This document shows positions 7,012-15,078 of a stretch of DNA of 64,000 nt, in pieces. This stretch comes from Treponema sp. UBA4377 (lineage in GTDB: Bacteria; Spirochaetota; Spirochaetia; Treponematales; Treponemataceae). How positions within the stretch are numbered: position 1 is the first letter of the stretch; the number at the start of each line of letters is the position of its first letter. The stretch lies in the NCBI GenBank assembly GCA_002391235.1, contig DGRX01000030.1:78999-142998 (forward strand). The letters run 5' to 3'. A model generated the notes under the pieces. That model ran no database searches and had not been told where the DNA came from. It saw nothing but the letters and a program-made list of their open reading frames with translations. Made by a program: the position numbers and the translations under genes.

Positions 7012-7221
7012 TTAGCCAAGAACTGTAACGCCGGCGCCGGAAATGGCCGCGTTGATGGCGTCTTCAATTCCGCCTACGCTTTCGTCAAAGTCAACCTTAA
7101 CCTGTGACTTTGCGGGATCTGCCACGCATTCTGTAACTCCGGCAACGCCTTTAACAGCCGCTCCGACCTTGCCGGCAACGCCGTCGTCAAACATTCCGTC
7201 TACAAATATCTTTTTTTGCAT
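7012..7221 (-). CDS. HMA-fold small protein without the metal-binding CxxC
   Basis: A 69-residue protein with the CopZ/HMA pattern: an initial beta strand, GM-loop-helix, VxGVxxxxxD, KVxVDFDES, and IxxAIxxAG. Where the family has GMxCxxC, this protein reads GMFDDGVAGKV; the only Cys (in TECVAD) is elsewhere. Soft-metal binding in the usual way is therefore unlikely. It has its own promoter and an AGGAGA site 9 nt before the ATG, so it appears to be a real, separately expressed gene. Function unknown. Confidence 0.8.
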   Translation of the reverse strand: MQKKIFVDGMFDDGVAGKVGAAVKGVAGVTECVADPAKSQVKVDFDESVGGIEDAINAAISGAGVTVLG

Positions 7222-7253
7222 AGCAGCAAATCTCCTAAAGCTTTATTTTGCTT

Positions 7254-7282
7254 ATTATAAAACAAGCGCCAAGAAAATGCAA
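7254..7282 (-). promoter_or_regulatory. Promoter of the HMA-like gene
   Basis: TTGCAT (7277-7282), 17 bp, TATAAT (7254-7259) on the minus strand, about 30 bp before the start codon. Confidence 0.75.
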
Positions 7283-7313
7283 GCGATTTTTTATAGAAAG
7301 ATTCGTTTTTCTC

Positions 7314-7342
7314 TTGCGTTTTTTTTCCCTTTGCGCTAGATT
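7314..7342 (+). promoter_or_regulatory. Promoter of the PUR-domain gene
   Basis: TTGCGT (7314-7319), 17 bp, TAGATT (7337-7342). A leader of about 30 nt with AGGGAAGG precedes the ATG at 7379. Confidence 0.6.
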
Positions 7343-7378
7343 ATTATAAAATCCACAAAAAGACAGGGAAGGTTAAAA

Positions 7379-7789
7379 ATGGGAATCCGCGGAGAACTAT
7401 ACACAACACAAGTAACTTTGGCCAACCGCTCTTATTTTTTTAACGTAAAGGAAAACCGCACGGGCGACGTTTTCTTGCAGATTGTTGAAAGCAAAAACCA
7501 GGCGGAAGACAGGGACCGCCATCAAATCGCGGTCTTTGAAGAAGACATGCAAAAATTCTTTTCAGGCCTTGACGACTCCCTTAAATTCATCCAAAAGAAC
7601 AAAAAGGAGCGCGAAAAGCTTCGCGCCGAAAGAAAAGCGGCGAAAGAAGCAAAATACGGAAGCGCAAGCCTGTCCGGAAAAAAAGTCTACAAGAAAAAGG
7701 CCGAAGATCCCGACGCGCGCCCGGTTGACCCCAACGCGCCCAAAAAAACTGGCCGCATCCACGTCGTTTCAAAACGCTCTAAAAACTAA
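7379..7789 (+). CDS. PUR-domain (PurA-like, DUF3276) nucleic-acid-binding protein
   Basis: A 136-residue protein. Residues 1-70 form one PUR repeat: RGELYTTQV, RSYFFNVKENRTGDVFLQIVESK, then a helix ending in FIQKNKKER. The rest is a Lys/Arg-rich, probably disordered tail that ends in HVVSKRSKN. Spirochaete members, such as Borrelia BpuR, bind single-stranded DNA and RNA and affect gene expression. A similar role is inferred here; the basic tail is consistent with nucleic acid binding. Monocistronic, with its own promoter. Confidence 0.85.
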   Translation: MGIRGELYTTQVTLANRSYFFNVKENRTGDVFLQIVESKNQAEDRDRHQIAVFEEDMQKFFSGLDDSLKFIQKNKKEREKLRAERKAAKEAKYGSASLSGKKVYKKKAEDPDARPVDPNAPKKTGRIHVVSKRSKN

Positions 7790-7848
7790 AACCAAGTCTT
7801 TGTATTGCCAGTAGTCCGCGAGAGCGGACACGTAAATATTACCACTAG

Positions 7849-7884
7849 CAAAACAGCGGCTAATAACTAAAACTAAGCCGCTGT
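7849..7884 (-). terminator. Terminator overlapping the end of rnhB
   Basis: On the minus strand ACAGCGGCT, a 14-nt loop and AGCCGCTGT are followed by a short T run. The hairpin begins within the last rnhB codons. The loop is large, so strength is uncertain. Confidence 0.5.
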
Positions 7885-8423
7885 ATTGGGCTGGGGCCTA
7901 GCTCCCGGCAGGCGGCCTTGTGCGCCGCGGTCGGATAGCCCTTGTGCTTGGCGTAGCCGTAGCCTGGATACTTTTTGTCCAACTCAACCATAAGGCGGTC
8001 GCGCGCGGTTTTTGCCAAAATGCTTGCCGCCATGACTTGCGCGAATTTCGCGTCGGCCTTTACGACAGCCTCGCAGCCAATCGGCAAATCGGGCGGGACA
8101 AAGTTTCCGTCGGCGATTCCTTTCAAGCCGCTAAAATCAAGCCCAGGATTTTTTTTTAGCAAATCGTCAAAGGCCAGTTTCATCGCGTAAAGGCTTGCGC
8201 GGAGGATGTTCATTTTGTCGATTGTCTTGTGGTCAACAAAGGCAAGGCCCCACAAGGCCTTTTCTTTTATAACGGCTTCCGCGGCAAGGCGTTTTTTTTC
8301 GGAAAGTTTTTTGGAATCGTTTAGAATTTCCGCCGGAAAGTCTTTGGGAAGAATCACCGCGGCGGCGCAGACTGGGCCAGCCAATGGCCCCCTTCCCGCT
8401 TCGTCAAAGCCAACGATTGTCAT
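7860..8423 (-). CDS. rnhB: Ribonuclease HII
   Basis: A 187-residue protein starting MTIVGFDEAGRGPLAGPV, which holds the first catalytic Asp-Glu pair. LNDSKKLSEKKR and VVKADAKFAQVMAASILAKTARD supply further acidic residues, and YPGYGYAKHKGYPT is the C-terminal signature. It cleaves RNA in RNA-DNA hybrids and single embedded ribonucleotides. It overlaps the upstream gene by 4 bp (ATGA), so translation is probably coupled. Confidence 0.95.
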   Translation of the reverse strand: MTIVGFDEAGRGPLAGPVCAAAVILPKDFPAEILNDSKKLSEKKRLAAEAVIKEKALWGLAFVDHKTIDKMNILRASLYAMKLAFDDLLKKNPGLDFSGLKGIADGNFVPPDLPIGCEAVVKADAKFAQVMAASILAKTARDRLMVELDKKYPGYGYAKHKGYPTAAHKAACRELGPSPIQRLSFSY

Positions 8424-10531
8424 TTATAAAGGTTTCCTTGGTCTTCGGTAAAGACTGTTTTTCCGGCCTTGTAAACGCTCTGGTAGCCTTGAGTCTTGTT
8501 TTGCGTGTCGGCGTTGAATTTATTGTTGACCAATCTAACCGAGCAATCGATGAATTCCGCGGGACGACCCATGCGGCCGGTGATTTGAACGAAATTGTTT
8601 TCAAAGTCCAAAGAGCCGCCGCTTGTCGAGATCGCGACGGCTGTGTCGGCGATGCACAAAACCCTGGAATTTTTTATCACAAGCTTGGAATTGCCAACCG
8701 ACGAAAGCGCGCAAGAATAGCCTTGGGCCTCGCTTGTGATTCCAGTAGACTCGACGCTTAATGCCGAAGAGTTGCAGTTGAACACCCGGCCGTCGCCTGA
8801 AAAGCGCGCGTAGGCCTGGCAGTTTTTAAATGTGGCGGCGGAATGCTCAAAGACAAAAAGGTTTGTCAAAGCCTTGGCCGCGGCCCTAAGCTTTTTTGAG
8901 ACAGCAGGCGGCTCCGCCTTTTCAAAGAAAATGTTTTGGGCGTAAAGGCCCGCGTTCTTTATCGCGATTATGGAGTTTGCGGGAACCAAGACTCGCGCCT
9001 CGTCAATTCCGCAAAACTCAACGTTGTTTGTGATTGTCGTCTCTCCCGGAGCGAGCGCCACGCTTCCCTTGATGTAAAAGCGCGAAAAATTCTTTTTGTT
9101 CGCTATTTTTGAAAGCTTTGACAAATCCTTAAAGGGCGCGTAAGGGCTTCCGTCTTGTTCTAAAACTTCAGACAAGGGATTCACATAATAGTTGTACTTG
9201 TCGATTATTACTGAATAGTCGCTGGTTGAGCTTTTGGCGCCGCTTTCGTCTTCCGAATAAAACGAGACTTGGTAGGCGAGAATTTTTTCAGTGTCGCCAA
9301 AGAGCGTGATGTTCTGGCCTTGGTAAAGGTTGTATTCGCCGCGCGCGAATTTTAGGCTTTCCAAATCCGGCGCCTCAAACGACGGTTCGATGGAAATCGG
9401 ATTTGAAATCGAAAAGAAGACTTTTAGCTTTGGATCCAAGCTTGCAGAAACGCGAACGTCGTCGCGGGCGTATGGCGCCGAGCAAGTGGAAGTGATTTTT
9501 GGAGATGGCGGCGTCGAACGGTTTACAAGAATGTCCACATACAAAACGCCTTGATAAACTTTGTCGCTGTAAACGTCAAGAGCAAGGCGCTCTTCAATTT
9601 TGTCGCCGGGAAAAGTGTCGATCACAAGCTTTGAATACAAGCCGTCCGAAACCAATTTATTCTTTGAAGCTGAGGACGACGCCAATTCAAACTGCTCGCC
9701 GTCTTGGCCGACAGCCGAAAGAAGCAGGCAGCCGTCATAGTTTCGCTCGGCCTTTATTTGCGGTTTTGCGGGCATGGCAAAGGCCTCGATCGAATTTTCC
9801 TTGGAAAAATCCACGCTTTGGCAGTAAATGAAATTCTTTTTGCTTCTGTCAAGCTCAAATATTTTGCCGGACGGATGCCACCATTCGCGGTCAAGCGAAT
9901 AAATCATTTTGGGGTCCTTAAGAACGACAGTCGTCCAATCCTTTGCCTCAAACGGAGCCTCTCTTTTTGTCAATGAGCCGGCCTCAAACGGAAGGACTTT
10001 GAGCACATAGCGCCAGACTTTGGCGCCGTCTCTTAGGTTGATCGGAACGTATCGCTCCATCGTGGCGTTCTTTGAAATTGAAATTTCCCTTCCCTTTTCA
10101 AACTCTTTGTTCTCAAAGAAAGAATAGCTTAAAGAAAACGGCACTTGAATTTTATTTCCTGCGATAAAGTCAAAGCAAGGCCCTGTCTCAAAAGATTTTA
10201 AGAATGCGGCTTTTTCTTCGTTGTCGGGCTGGGAGGGCTCTACTGAAAAATAGATTTTTTGCTCTTGCTTTTTTTGATTCTGGTCAACGCTCACAACGCG
10301 AAGCTCAACGTTTCCTGTGACGTCAAGAACGACAGGGCCGTCGTAGGCAAAGCCTTGCGCCAAGGGATCCGTTCCAGAAAAAGAGTAATAAAGCTCTTCG
10401 CCGCCGTTCGCCTCCAAAACAAGAGTTTGCAAGTTGGCGTATTCTCCGGGAACGGGATTAACAACCGTCACTTCCGCGTAAAGCGAAAACAGAGCCGTCA
10501 AAAAAAATGCCGCAAATAAAATCTTTTTCAT
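8420..10531 (-). CDS. Secreted protein with chitobiase C-terminal-like domain and beta-helix-like tail
   Basis: A 703-residue protein with a signal peptide (MKKILFAAFFLTALFSLYA). The first 90 mature residues resemble the Fn3-like chitobiase/hexosaminidase C-terminal domain (LEANGGEELYYSFSGTDP, GPVVLDVTGNVELRVVSVD). The middle contains further similar beta domains. From about residue 500 short repeats of the NCQAYARFSG / NSRVLCIADTA type suggest a right-handed parallel beta-helix. No catalytic motif was recognised. Probably periplasmic or surface-exposed. It lies between the phosphoribosyltransferase gene and rnhB on one strand. Confidence 0.75.
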   Translation of the reverse strand: MKKILFAAFFLTALFSLYAEVTVVNPVPGEYANLQTLVLEANGGEELYYSFSGTDPLAQGFAYDGPVVLDVTGNVELRVVSVDQNQKKQEQKIYFSVEPSQPDNEEKAAFLKSFETGPCFDFIAGNKIQVPFSLSYSFFENKEFEKGREISISKNATMERYVPINLRDGAKVWRYVLKVLPFEAGSLTKREAPFEAKDWTTVVLKDPKMIYSLDREWWHPSGKIFELDRSKKNFIYCQSVDFSKENSIEAFAMPAKPQIKAERNYDGCLLLSAVGQDGEQFELASSSASKNKLVSDGLYSKLVIDTFPGDKIEERLALDVYSDKVYQGVLYVDILVNRSTPPSPKITSTCSAPYARDDVRVSASLDPKLKVFFSISNPISIEPSFEAPDLESLKFARGEYNLYQGQNITLFGDTEKILAYQVSFYSEDESGAKSSTSDYSVIIDKYNYYVNPLSEVLEQDGSPYAPFKDLSKLSKIANKKNFSRFYIKGSVALAPGETTITNNVEFCGIDEARVLVPANSIIAIKNAGLYAQNIFFEKAEPPAVSKKLRAAAKALTNLFVFEHSAATFKNCQAYARFSGDGRVFNCNSSALSVESTGITSEAQGYSCALSSVGNSKLVIKNSRVLCIADTAVAISTSGGSLDFENNFVQITGRMGRPAEFIDCSVRLVNNKFNADTQNKTQGYQSVYKAGKTVFTEDQGNLYK

Positions 10532-10540
10532 AACGCAAAC

Positions 10541-11146
10541 CTATTTGTTTACAAGGACGCTTAGAACTTCCTTTAACTCGGGATCTTGCTTAAAGTAGTT
10601 TTCCTCCAAATCCTCTTTGCTAAGGCCGACCAACTCGTGGCTCATGTAATGAATCCAGCGGTCTTCTTCGGGTTTGGTGATTTCGAACTTTCGGCACCAA
10701 TAGTCAGGCTGGATCGCCTGCTGCGCGCGGTAAGTGAAATGCTTAAAGTCGTGAACGACGACTTTAATGTCGCTGCGGGGAATTCCGCGGTCTATCAAGA
10801 TTTCGGTCAAGGCGTTGATTGTGTTTCCTGTGTCAAAAATGTCGTCCACCAACATTATTTTGTCGCCGGGACGCAGGCGCTCCGGCGGGTATGTCCAACC
10901 GTCGATCATCAGCTTTGTGTTGGCGCGAACGTCAGTGTAGGAACGGGCGACGACGGCGGCGTACAAAACCGGATGGCAGTCCTTGCGGACAATCTTAAAA
11001 TACTCGCTTATTACGTTGGCCATATAGGCGCCGCCTCGAAGAGAGCAATAAAGCACGTCGGGAACAAAGCCCTCGTTGTAAATTTTGTGGGCCAATTTCA
11101 GCGCGTTGTTTCGCACTACGTCGTATGATAAAAATTCTTTGAACAT
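10541..11146 (-). CDS. Purine-type phosphoribosyltransferase (HGPRT/XGPRT-like)
   Basis: A 201-residue type I phosphoribosyltransferase. The PRPP-binding signature is IMLVDDIFDTGNTI, with an earlier YCSLRGGAYMAN loop. It probably salvages hypoxanthine, guanine or xanthine to the nucleotide; the exact base cannot be read from sequence. A predicted promoter places transcription almost at the ATG. Confidence 0.8.
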   Translation of the reverse strand: MFKEFLSYDVVRNNALKLAHKIYNEGFVPDVLYCSLRGGAYMANVISEYFKIVRKDCHPVLYAAVVARSYTDVRANTKLMIDGWTYPPERLRPGDKIMLVDDIFDTGNTINALTEILIDRGIPRSDIKVVVHDFKHFTYRAQQAIQPDYWCRKFEITKPEEDRWIHYMSHELVGLSKEDLEENYFKQDPELKEVLSVLVNK

Positions 11147-11153
11147 GCCTTCT

Positions 11154-11182
11154 ATTCTATCACATTTCGCGTGATTTTGCTA
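11154..11182 (-). promoter_or_regulatory. Promoter of the phosphoribosyltransferase gene
   Basis: TAGCAA (11177-11182), 17 bp, TAGAAT (11154-11159) on the minus strand. Only 7 nt separate the -10 from the ATG, so the mRNA would have little or no leader. The -35 is weak. Confidence 0.45.
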
Positions 11183-11187
11183 GTAAA

Positions 11188-12492
11188 TCAACTGTATTTT
11201 TTGTAAAGCTCCGCGATGATTTTTAGGCCGCCTTCGGTTTCTTTTTGGTCGCCGGCGTAATTAAGGCGCAGGCACTTAGAGTAATGGGGATGTTCTTCCA
11301 CCGGCGGAAGGCTTTTGTCGGGCACGGCGCCAAAGAAAAAGTATTCGCCAGGAACGACAATCACGCCGCGCTTTTTTAGCTCTGAATAAAATTTCATCGT
11401 CGTGATTTTTAGGCCGGGCATTAAAAGCCATTGGAAAATCGAGCCCTCGCTTTTGTGGACGTAATAGTTTGTTCCGGCAAAGAGCTTGTGGATGGCCTTT
11501 TGCGTTTCGACCGACTTTTTTTGGTAGAAAGGCCGGACGTATTTTTGGGCGCAGTCGATTAAGCTTCCGTTTTTGATAAGCGGAGCGGCGATGGCCTGAC
11601 CTACGCTTCCGCTTGCAAGCGCGGCGATTGCGTTTATGTTTCCGACAGCCTGAACGATTTTTTTGTCGGCGACGATGATTCCGGTTCGCAGTGACGGAAG
11701 GCCGATTTTAGAAAGGCTCATCGAAAGAATTACGTTTGAGTCCCAGTAAGGCGCGGCGTCGTCGGTAAAAATGATGTCGGGCCAAGGAAGGCCGTAGGCG
11801 TTGTCTATCATAAGGGGAACGCCGTACTTGCGCGCGATTTTTGAAAGGCGCTTGATTTCGCTGTCGGTCAAGACGTTTCCCGTCGGGTTTGTCGGACGGC
11901 TTACGCAAAGGGCGCCGACATTGGAATGCCTTTCCATGTAGTTTTCGAGCGCATCAAAGTCAACGTGGTATTTAAACGTTCTATCATTTTCATATTGGCA
12001 AGTCGAAGGAATGCCGACAAATTGGCCGCGCTCGATTCCCTGGTCCGCGTAGCCTATGTATTCGGGAACAAGAGGAAGAACGATTGTTTTTTTGACCGAC
12101 TTTTTTCCGTCGGAGAACGTTCCGCTCAAAAGATTAAAAATGTAAAAGAAGGCGCTCTGGCTTCCGTTTGTAATAGCGACGTTTTCCGGCCCGATTTTCC
12201 AGCCGTAAGTTTTTGACAAATACTCGGCGACGCATTCAATGAATTCGACGCGGCCCTGCGGGCTGTCGTAAAGGCCGATAAGCTTTTCAAAATCGTCTTT
12301 ATGGCCCATGATTTTTTCCATTCGCGCGCGGTAAAGCTTTTCGACTTGCGGAATGCGGGCCGGGTTTCCGCCGCCCAAACGGTAAGGCTTTACGCCGGCC
12401 GGCAAGGGCTTTCCAATGTCGTCCATCAGCTGGAGAATGCCGGACTCGCCGGTGAGTTTTTTTCCAAAGTCAGAGAATTCTATGTTTGACAC
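11188..12492 (-). CDS. avtA: Valine-pyruvate aminotransferase family protein
   Basis: A 434-residue fold-type I PLP enzyme closest in character to AvtA: an early YRLGGGNPARIPQ, the binding motif SRPTNPTGN, and Schiff-base Lys in SMSLSKIGLPSLRTGI. It moves amino groups between alanine or valine and 2-oxo acids. GTG at 12492 is used because GGGAGGAAA sits 6 nt upstream. It follows clpC by 24 nt and may be read from the same transcript. Confidence 0.88.
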   Translation of the reverse strand: MSNIEFSDFGKKLTGESGILQLMDDIGKPLPAGVKPYRLGGGNPARIPQVEKLYRARMEKIMGHKDDFEKLIGLYDSPQGRVEFIECVAEYLSKTYGWKIGPENVAITNGSQSAFFYIFNLLSGTFSDGKKSVKKTIVLPLVPEYIGYADQGIERGQFVGIPSTCQYENDRTFKYHVDFDALENYMERHSNVGALCVSRPTNPTGNVLTDSEIKRLSKIARKYGVPLMIDNAYGLPWPDIIFTDDAAPYWDSNVILSMSLSKIGLPSLRTGIIVADKKIVQAVGNINAIAALASGSVGQAIAAPLIKNGSLIDCAQKYVRPFYQKKSVETQKAIHKLFAGTNYYVHKSEGSIFQWLLMPGLKITTMKFYSELKKRGVIVVPGEYFFFGAVPDKSLPPVEEHPHYSKCLRLNYAGDQKETEGGLKIIAELYKKYS

Positions 12493-12516
12493 GATTTTCC
12501 TCCCAAAAAATCTTAT

Positions 12517-15063
12517 TTAAATTGTCGGCTCCAAAGCCTCTTGCTTCTTTGCCCGGCTTTTCTTGGCATGAACGACAAGGCTTCCGTCAACGCAATCGAC
12601 AAGAGCGCTGTCAGAAACTTTTCCTTCAAGCATAAGCGTAGAAAGCGGGTCTTCGATTTCTTTTTGAATCAAGCGGCGCATCGGACGCGCTCCCATGCTT
12701 GGGTCAAAGCCCTTGTCGATAAGGTAGTCGCGGGCGGCTTCCTTAAGCTTAAGAGAGACTCCGTTTTCGGCAAGGCGGCCGTTCAACTCGGAAATCTGCA
12801 AATCCAAGATGCGGCTTACTTCGTCGCGGTTCAAGGCGTCAAAGACAAGAATGTCGTCTATGCGGTTCAAAAGCTCTGGCCGCATGAACTCTTTTATTGA
12901 CTGCATCGCGTTTGACTTGATTTCCTCGTAAGGAATCACGCCGCCGGCCGCGCTTGAAAAGCCGACCTTTCCCTCTTGGGTGATCTCGCGCGCGCCCGCG
13001 TTGCTGGTCATAATGATGATTGTGTTTCTAAAGTTAATCTTGTGTCCAAGAGAGTCAACGATTTCGCCCTCTTCCAATATTTGCAAAAGGAGGTTGAAAA
13101 CTTCGGGATGCGCCTTTTCGATTTCGTCGAACAATACGACGGAATACGGATGCGTCCTGACTTGCTCAGTGAGTTGGCCGCCCGACTCAAAGCCGACATA
13201 GCCCGGAGGAGATCCTACCATTTTGCTGACGTTGTGCTTTTCCATATAGTCGGACATGTCAAGGCGGATAAGCGCGTCCTCCGTTCCGAACAAGAACTTG
13301 GCCAAAGACTTTGCAAGCTGGGTTTTTCCAACGCCTGTCGGCCCCAAGAAAATAAAGGAACCCGTTGGCCGCTTGGGGCTTGAAATTCCCGATCGGCTGC
13401 GTCGAACGGCCGAGGCAATGGCCTTGATCGCTTCGTTTTGTCCGATGACGCTTTTGTGAAGTTCCGCTTCCATTTTGAGGAGGCGGGTCTTTTCGTCGTC
13501 GCTCAATTGTTCGGCGGGTATCCCCGTCATTTGGCTTATAATCGCGCAAATGTCCTTTACGCCGACTTCCTTGACAAAGGCGCCGTTCTTGCTTTTCCAT
13601 TCCGCCTTAAAAGCCTCCAGACGCTCCTTAAGCTCCAAAACTTTGTCTCGGACTTCGGCCGCGCGCTCGTAGTTTTGGCTTTTTACCAAAGCGTTTTTTT
13701 CTTCCACAAGAGCGTCAATTTTTCTTTCCAACTCGTCAAGCTCTGCCGGCCTGTTTCCTTCGGCGATTTTCTTTTGGGCGCCGGCTTCGTCCAAAATGTC
13801 AATGGCCTTGTCCGGCAAAAAACGGTCTGTCAAATAGCGGCGCGAAAACTTTATGATTGAAGGTATCACAGAATCCGCGTAGCGGACGTTATGGAATTCC
13901 TCGTACTTGGGCTTTAGGCCAAGCAATATTCGCTCAGACTCTTGGTCGCTGGGCTCGTCAACCGAAACTGTTTGGAAGCGCCTAGCGAGCGCCGCGTCTT
14001 TTTCCATGTAGCGGCGGTATTCCTTGATTGTGGTCGCTCCGATGATTTGAATTTCGCCGCGGCTCAAGGCCGGCTTTAAAATGTTGGACGCGTCAAGAGA
14101 GCCTTCAGGTCCGCCGGCTCCGATGATTGTATGAATCTCGTCGATGAACAAAATTATGTTTTTGTCTTCGCGGACTTCCTTCATCAGCCGCTTCATTCTT
14201 TCCTCAAACTCGCCGCGGTACTTTGTTCCGGCGATAAGGGCCGTAAGGTCCAGCGTAAGGACGCGCTTTTTCAGCAAGTTGTAGGGAACGTTGGCGCTTG
14301 CGATTCTGGCAGCCAAGCCTTCAACGATCGCGGTCTTTCCTACGCCCGGCTCTCCAATCAAAAGAGGATTGTTCTTTGTTCTTCTGGAAAGTATTTGGAC
14401 GACGCGGTCAATCTCCGTCTTGCGGCCGACGACTGGGTCAGCCAAGCCTTTTAAAGCGATTTCGGTAATGTCGCGGGAATAATTTTTTAAAAAGCCGCCG
14501 TTCTTTGTCCGCTGGTCGCTTCCGCTTCCAGCAACCTGCCTGTCGTAGGAACTTCTATCCTGGCCCATCATGCGCTTAAAGTCCGCGTCTCCGCCCTTCG
14601 CGCTGCTTCCGGCGGAAGTCTGGAACCTTTCTTTGGCTTCAAAAGCCGCCTCGCGAACCGCTTCAAAGCTGACGCCCGTTCGCTCAAAGTAACGGCAGGT
14701 GACGCTGGCGTTTTCGCGAACGGCCGCCAAAAGCAAATGCTCCGTTCCAATATAGCTGTTTCTCATCGAGCGCGCCTCGTATTCCGCGGCCTCAAACAAG
14801 GTCAAGAGACGGCGGCTGGGCGGCAATTCAGAGAAGTCTCCGGCGTGAACCGTTCCGCCGGAAATCGATTTTTCCAACTCCAGCTGCAAAGTCAAAACGT
14901 TGACTCTAAGGATGTTAAGAATCGCGTATCCAAGTCCGTCCGCGCTTTTAACAAGGGCAAGCATCAAGTGCTCCGGCAAGAGCTGGGAGGCTCCGCTTTT
15001 TCTTCCCTCGTCTTGAGCGAGGGCTACGATCAACCTTTGCGCGCGCGGTGAAAATGATTTCAT
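12517..15063 (-). CDS. clpC: ClpC-type AAA+ chaperone, ATPase of the Clp protease
   Basis: An 848-residue protein with an N-terminal double Clp-N repeat (about 1-145). AAA module 1 has GEPGVGKTA. The middle domain contains a UVR-like YERAAEVRDKVLELK. AAA module 2 has GPTGVGKTQ and Walker B VVLFDEIEKAH. It unfolds substrates for ClpP; in Gram-positive bacteria McsB-phosphorylated arginine is the targeting mark. ATG at 15063 has AGGAAG 8 nt upstream, so it is preferred over TTG at 15069. It is the last gene of mcsA-mcsB-clpC. No clpP is in the window. Confidence 0.96.
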   Translation of the reverse strand: MKSFSPRAQRLIVALAQDEGRKSGASQLLPEHLMLALVKSADGLGYAILNILRVNVLTLQLELEKSISGGTVHAGDFSELPPSRRLLTLFEAAEYEARSMRNSYIGTEHLLLAAVRENASVTCRYFERTGVSFEAVREAAFEAKERFQTSAGSSAKGGDADFKRMMGQDRSSYDRQVAGSGSDQRTKNGGFLKNYSRDITEIALKGLADPVVGRKTEIDRVVQILSRRTKNNPLLIGEPGVGKTAIVEGLAARIASANVPYNLLKKRVLTLDLTALIAGTKYRGEFEERMKRLMKEVREDKNIILFIDEIHTIIGAGGPEGSLDASNILKPALSRGEIQIIGATTIKEYRRYMEKDAALARRFQTVSVDEPSDQESERILLGLKPKYEEFHNVRYADSVIPSIIKFSRRYLTDRFLPDKAIDILDEAGAQKKIAEGNRPAELDELERKIDALVEEKNALVKSQNYERAAEVRDKVLELKERLEAFKAEWKSKNGAFVKEVGVKDICAIISQMTGIPAEQLSDDEKTRLLKMEAELHKSVIGQNEAIKAIASAVRRSRSGISSPKRPTGSFIFLGPTGVGKTQLAKSLAKFLFGTEDALIRLDMSDYMEKHNVSKMVGSPPGYVGFESGGQLTEQVRTHPYSVVLFDEIEKAHPEVFNLLLQILEEGEIVDSLGHKINFRNTIIIMTSNAGAREITQEGKVGFSSAAGGVIPYEEIKSNAMQSIKEFMRPELLNRIDDILVFDALNRDEVSRILDLQISELNGRLAENGVSLKLKEAARDYLIDKGFDPSMGARPMRRLIQKEIEDPLSTLMLEGKVSDSALVDCVDGSLVVHAKKSRAKKQEALEPTI

Positions 15064-15078
15064 AAACAAAACTTCCTC

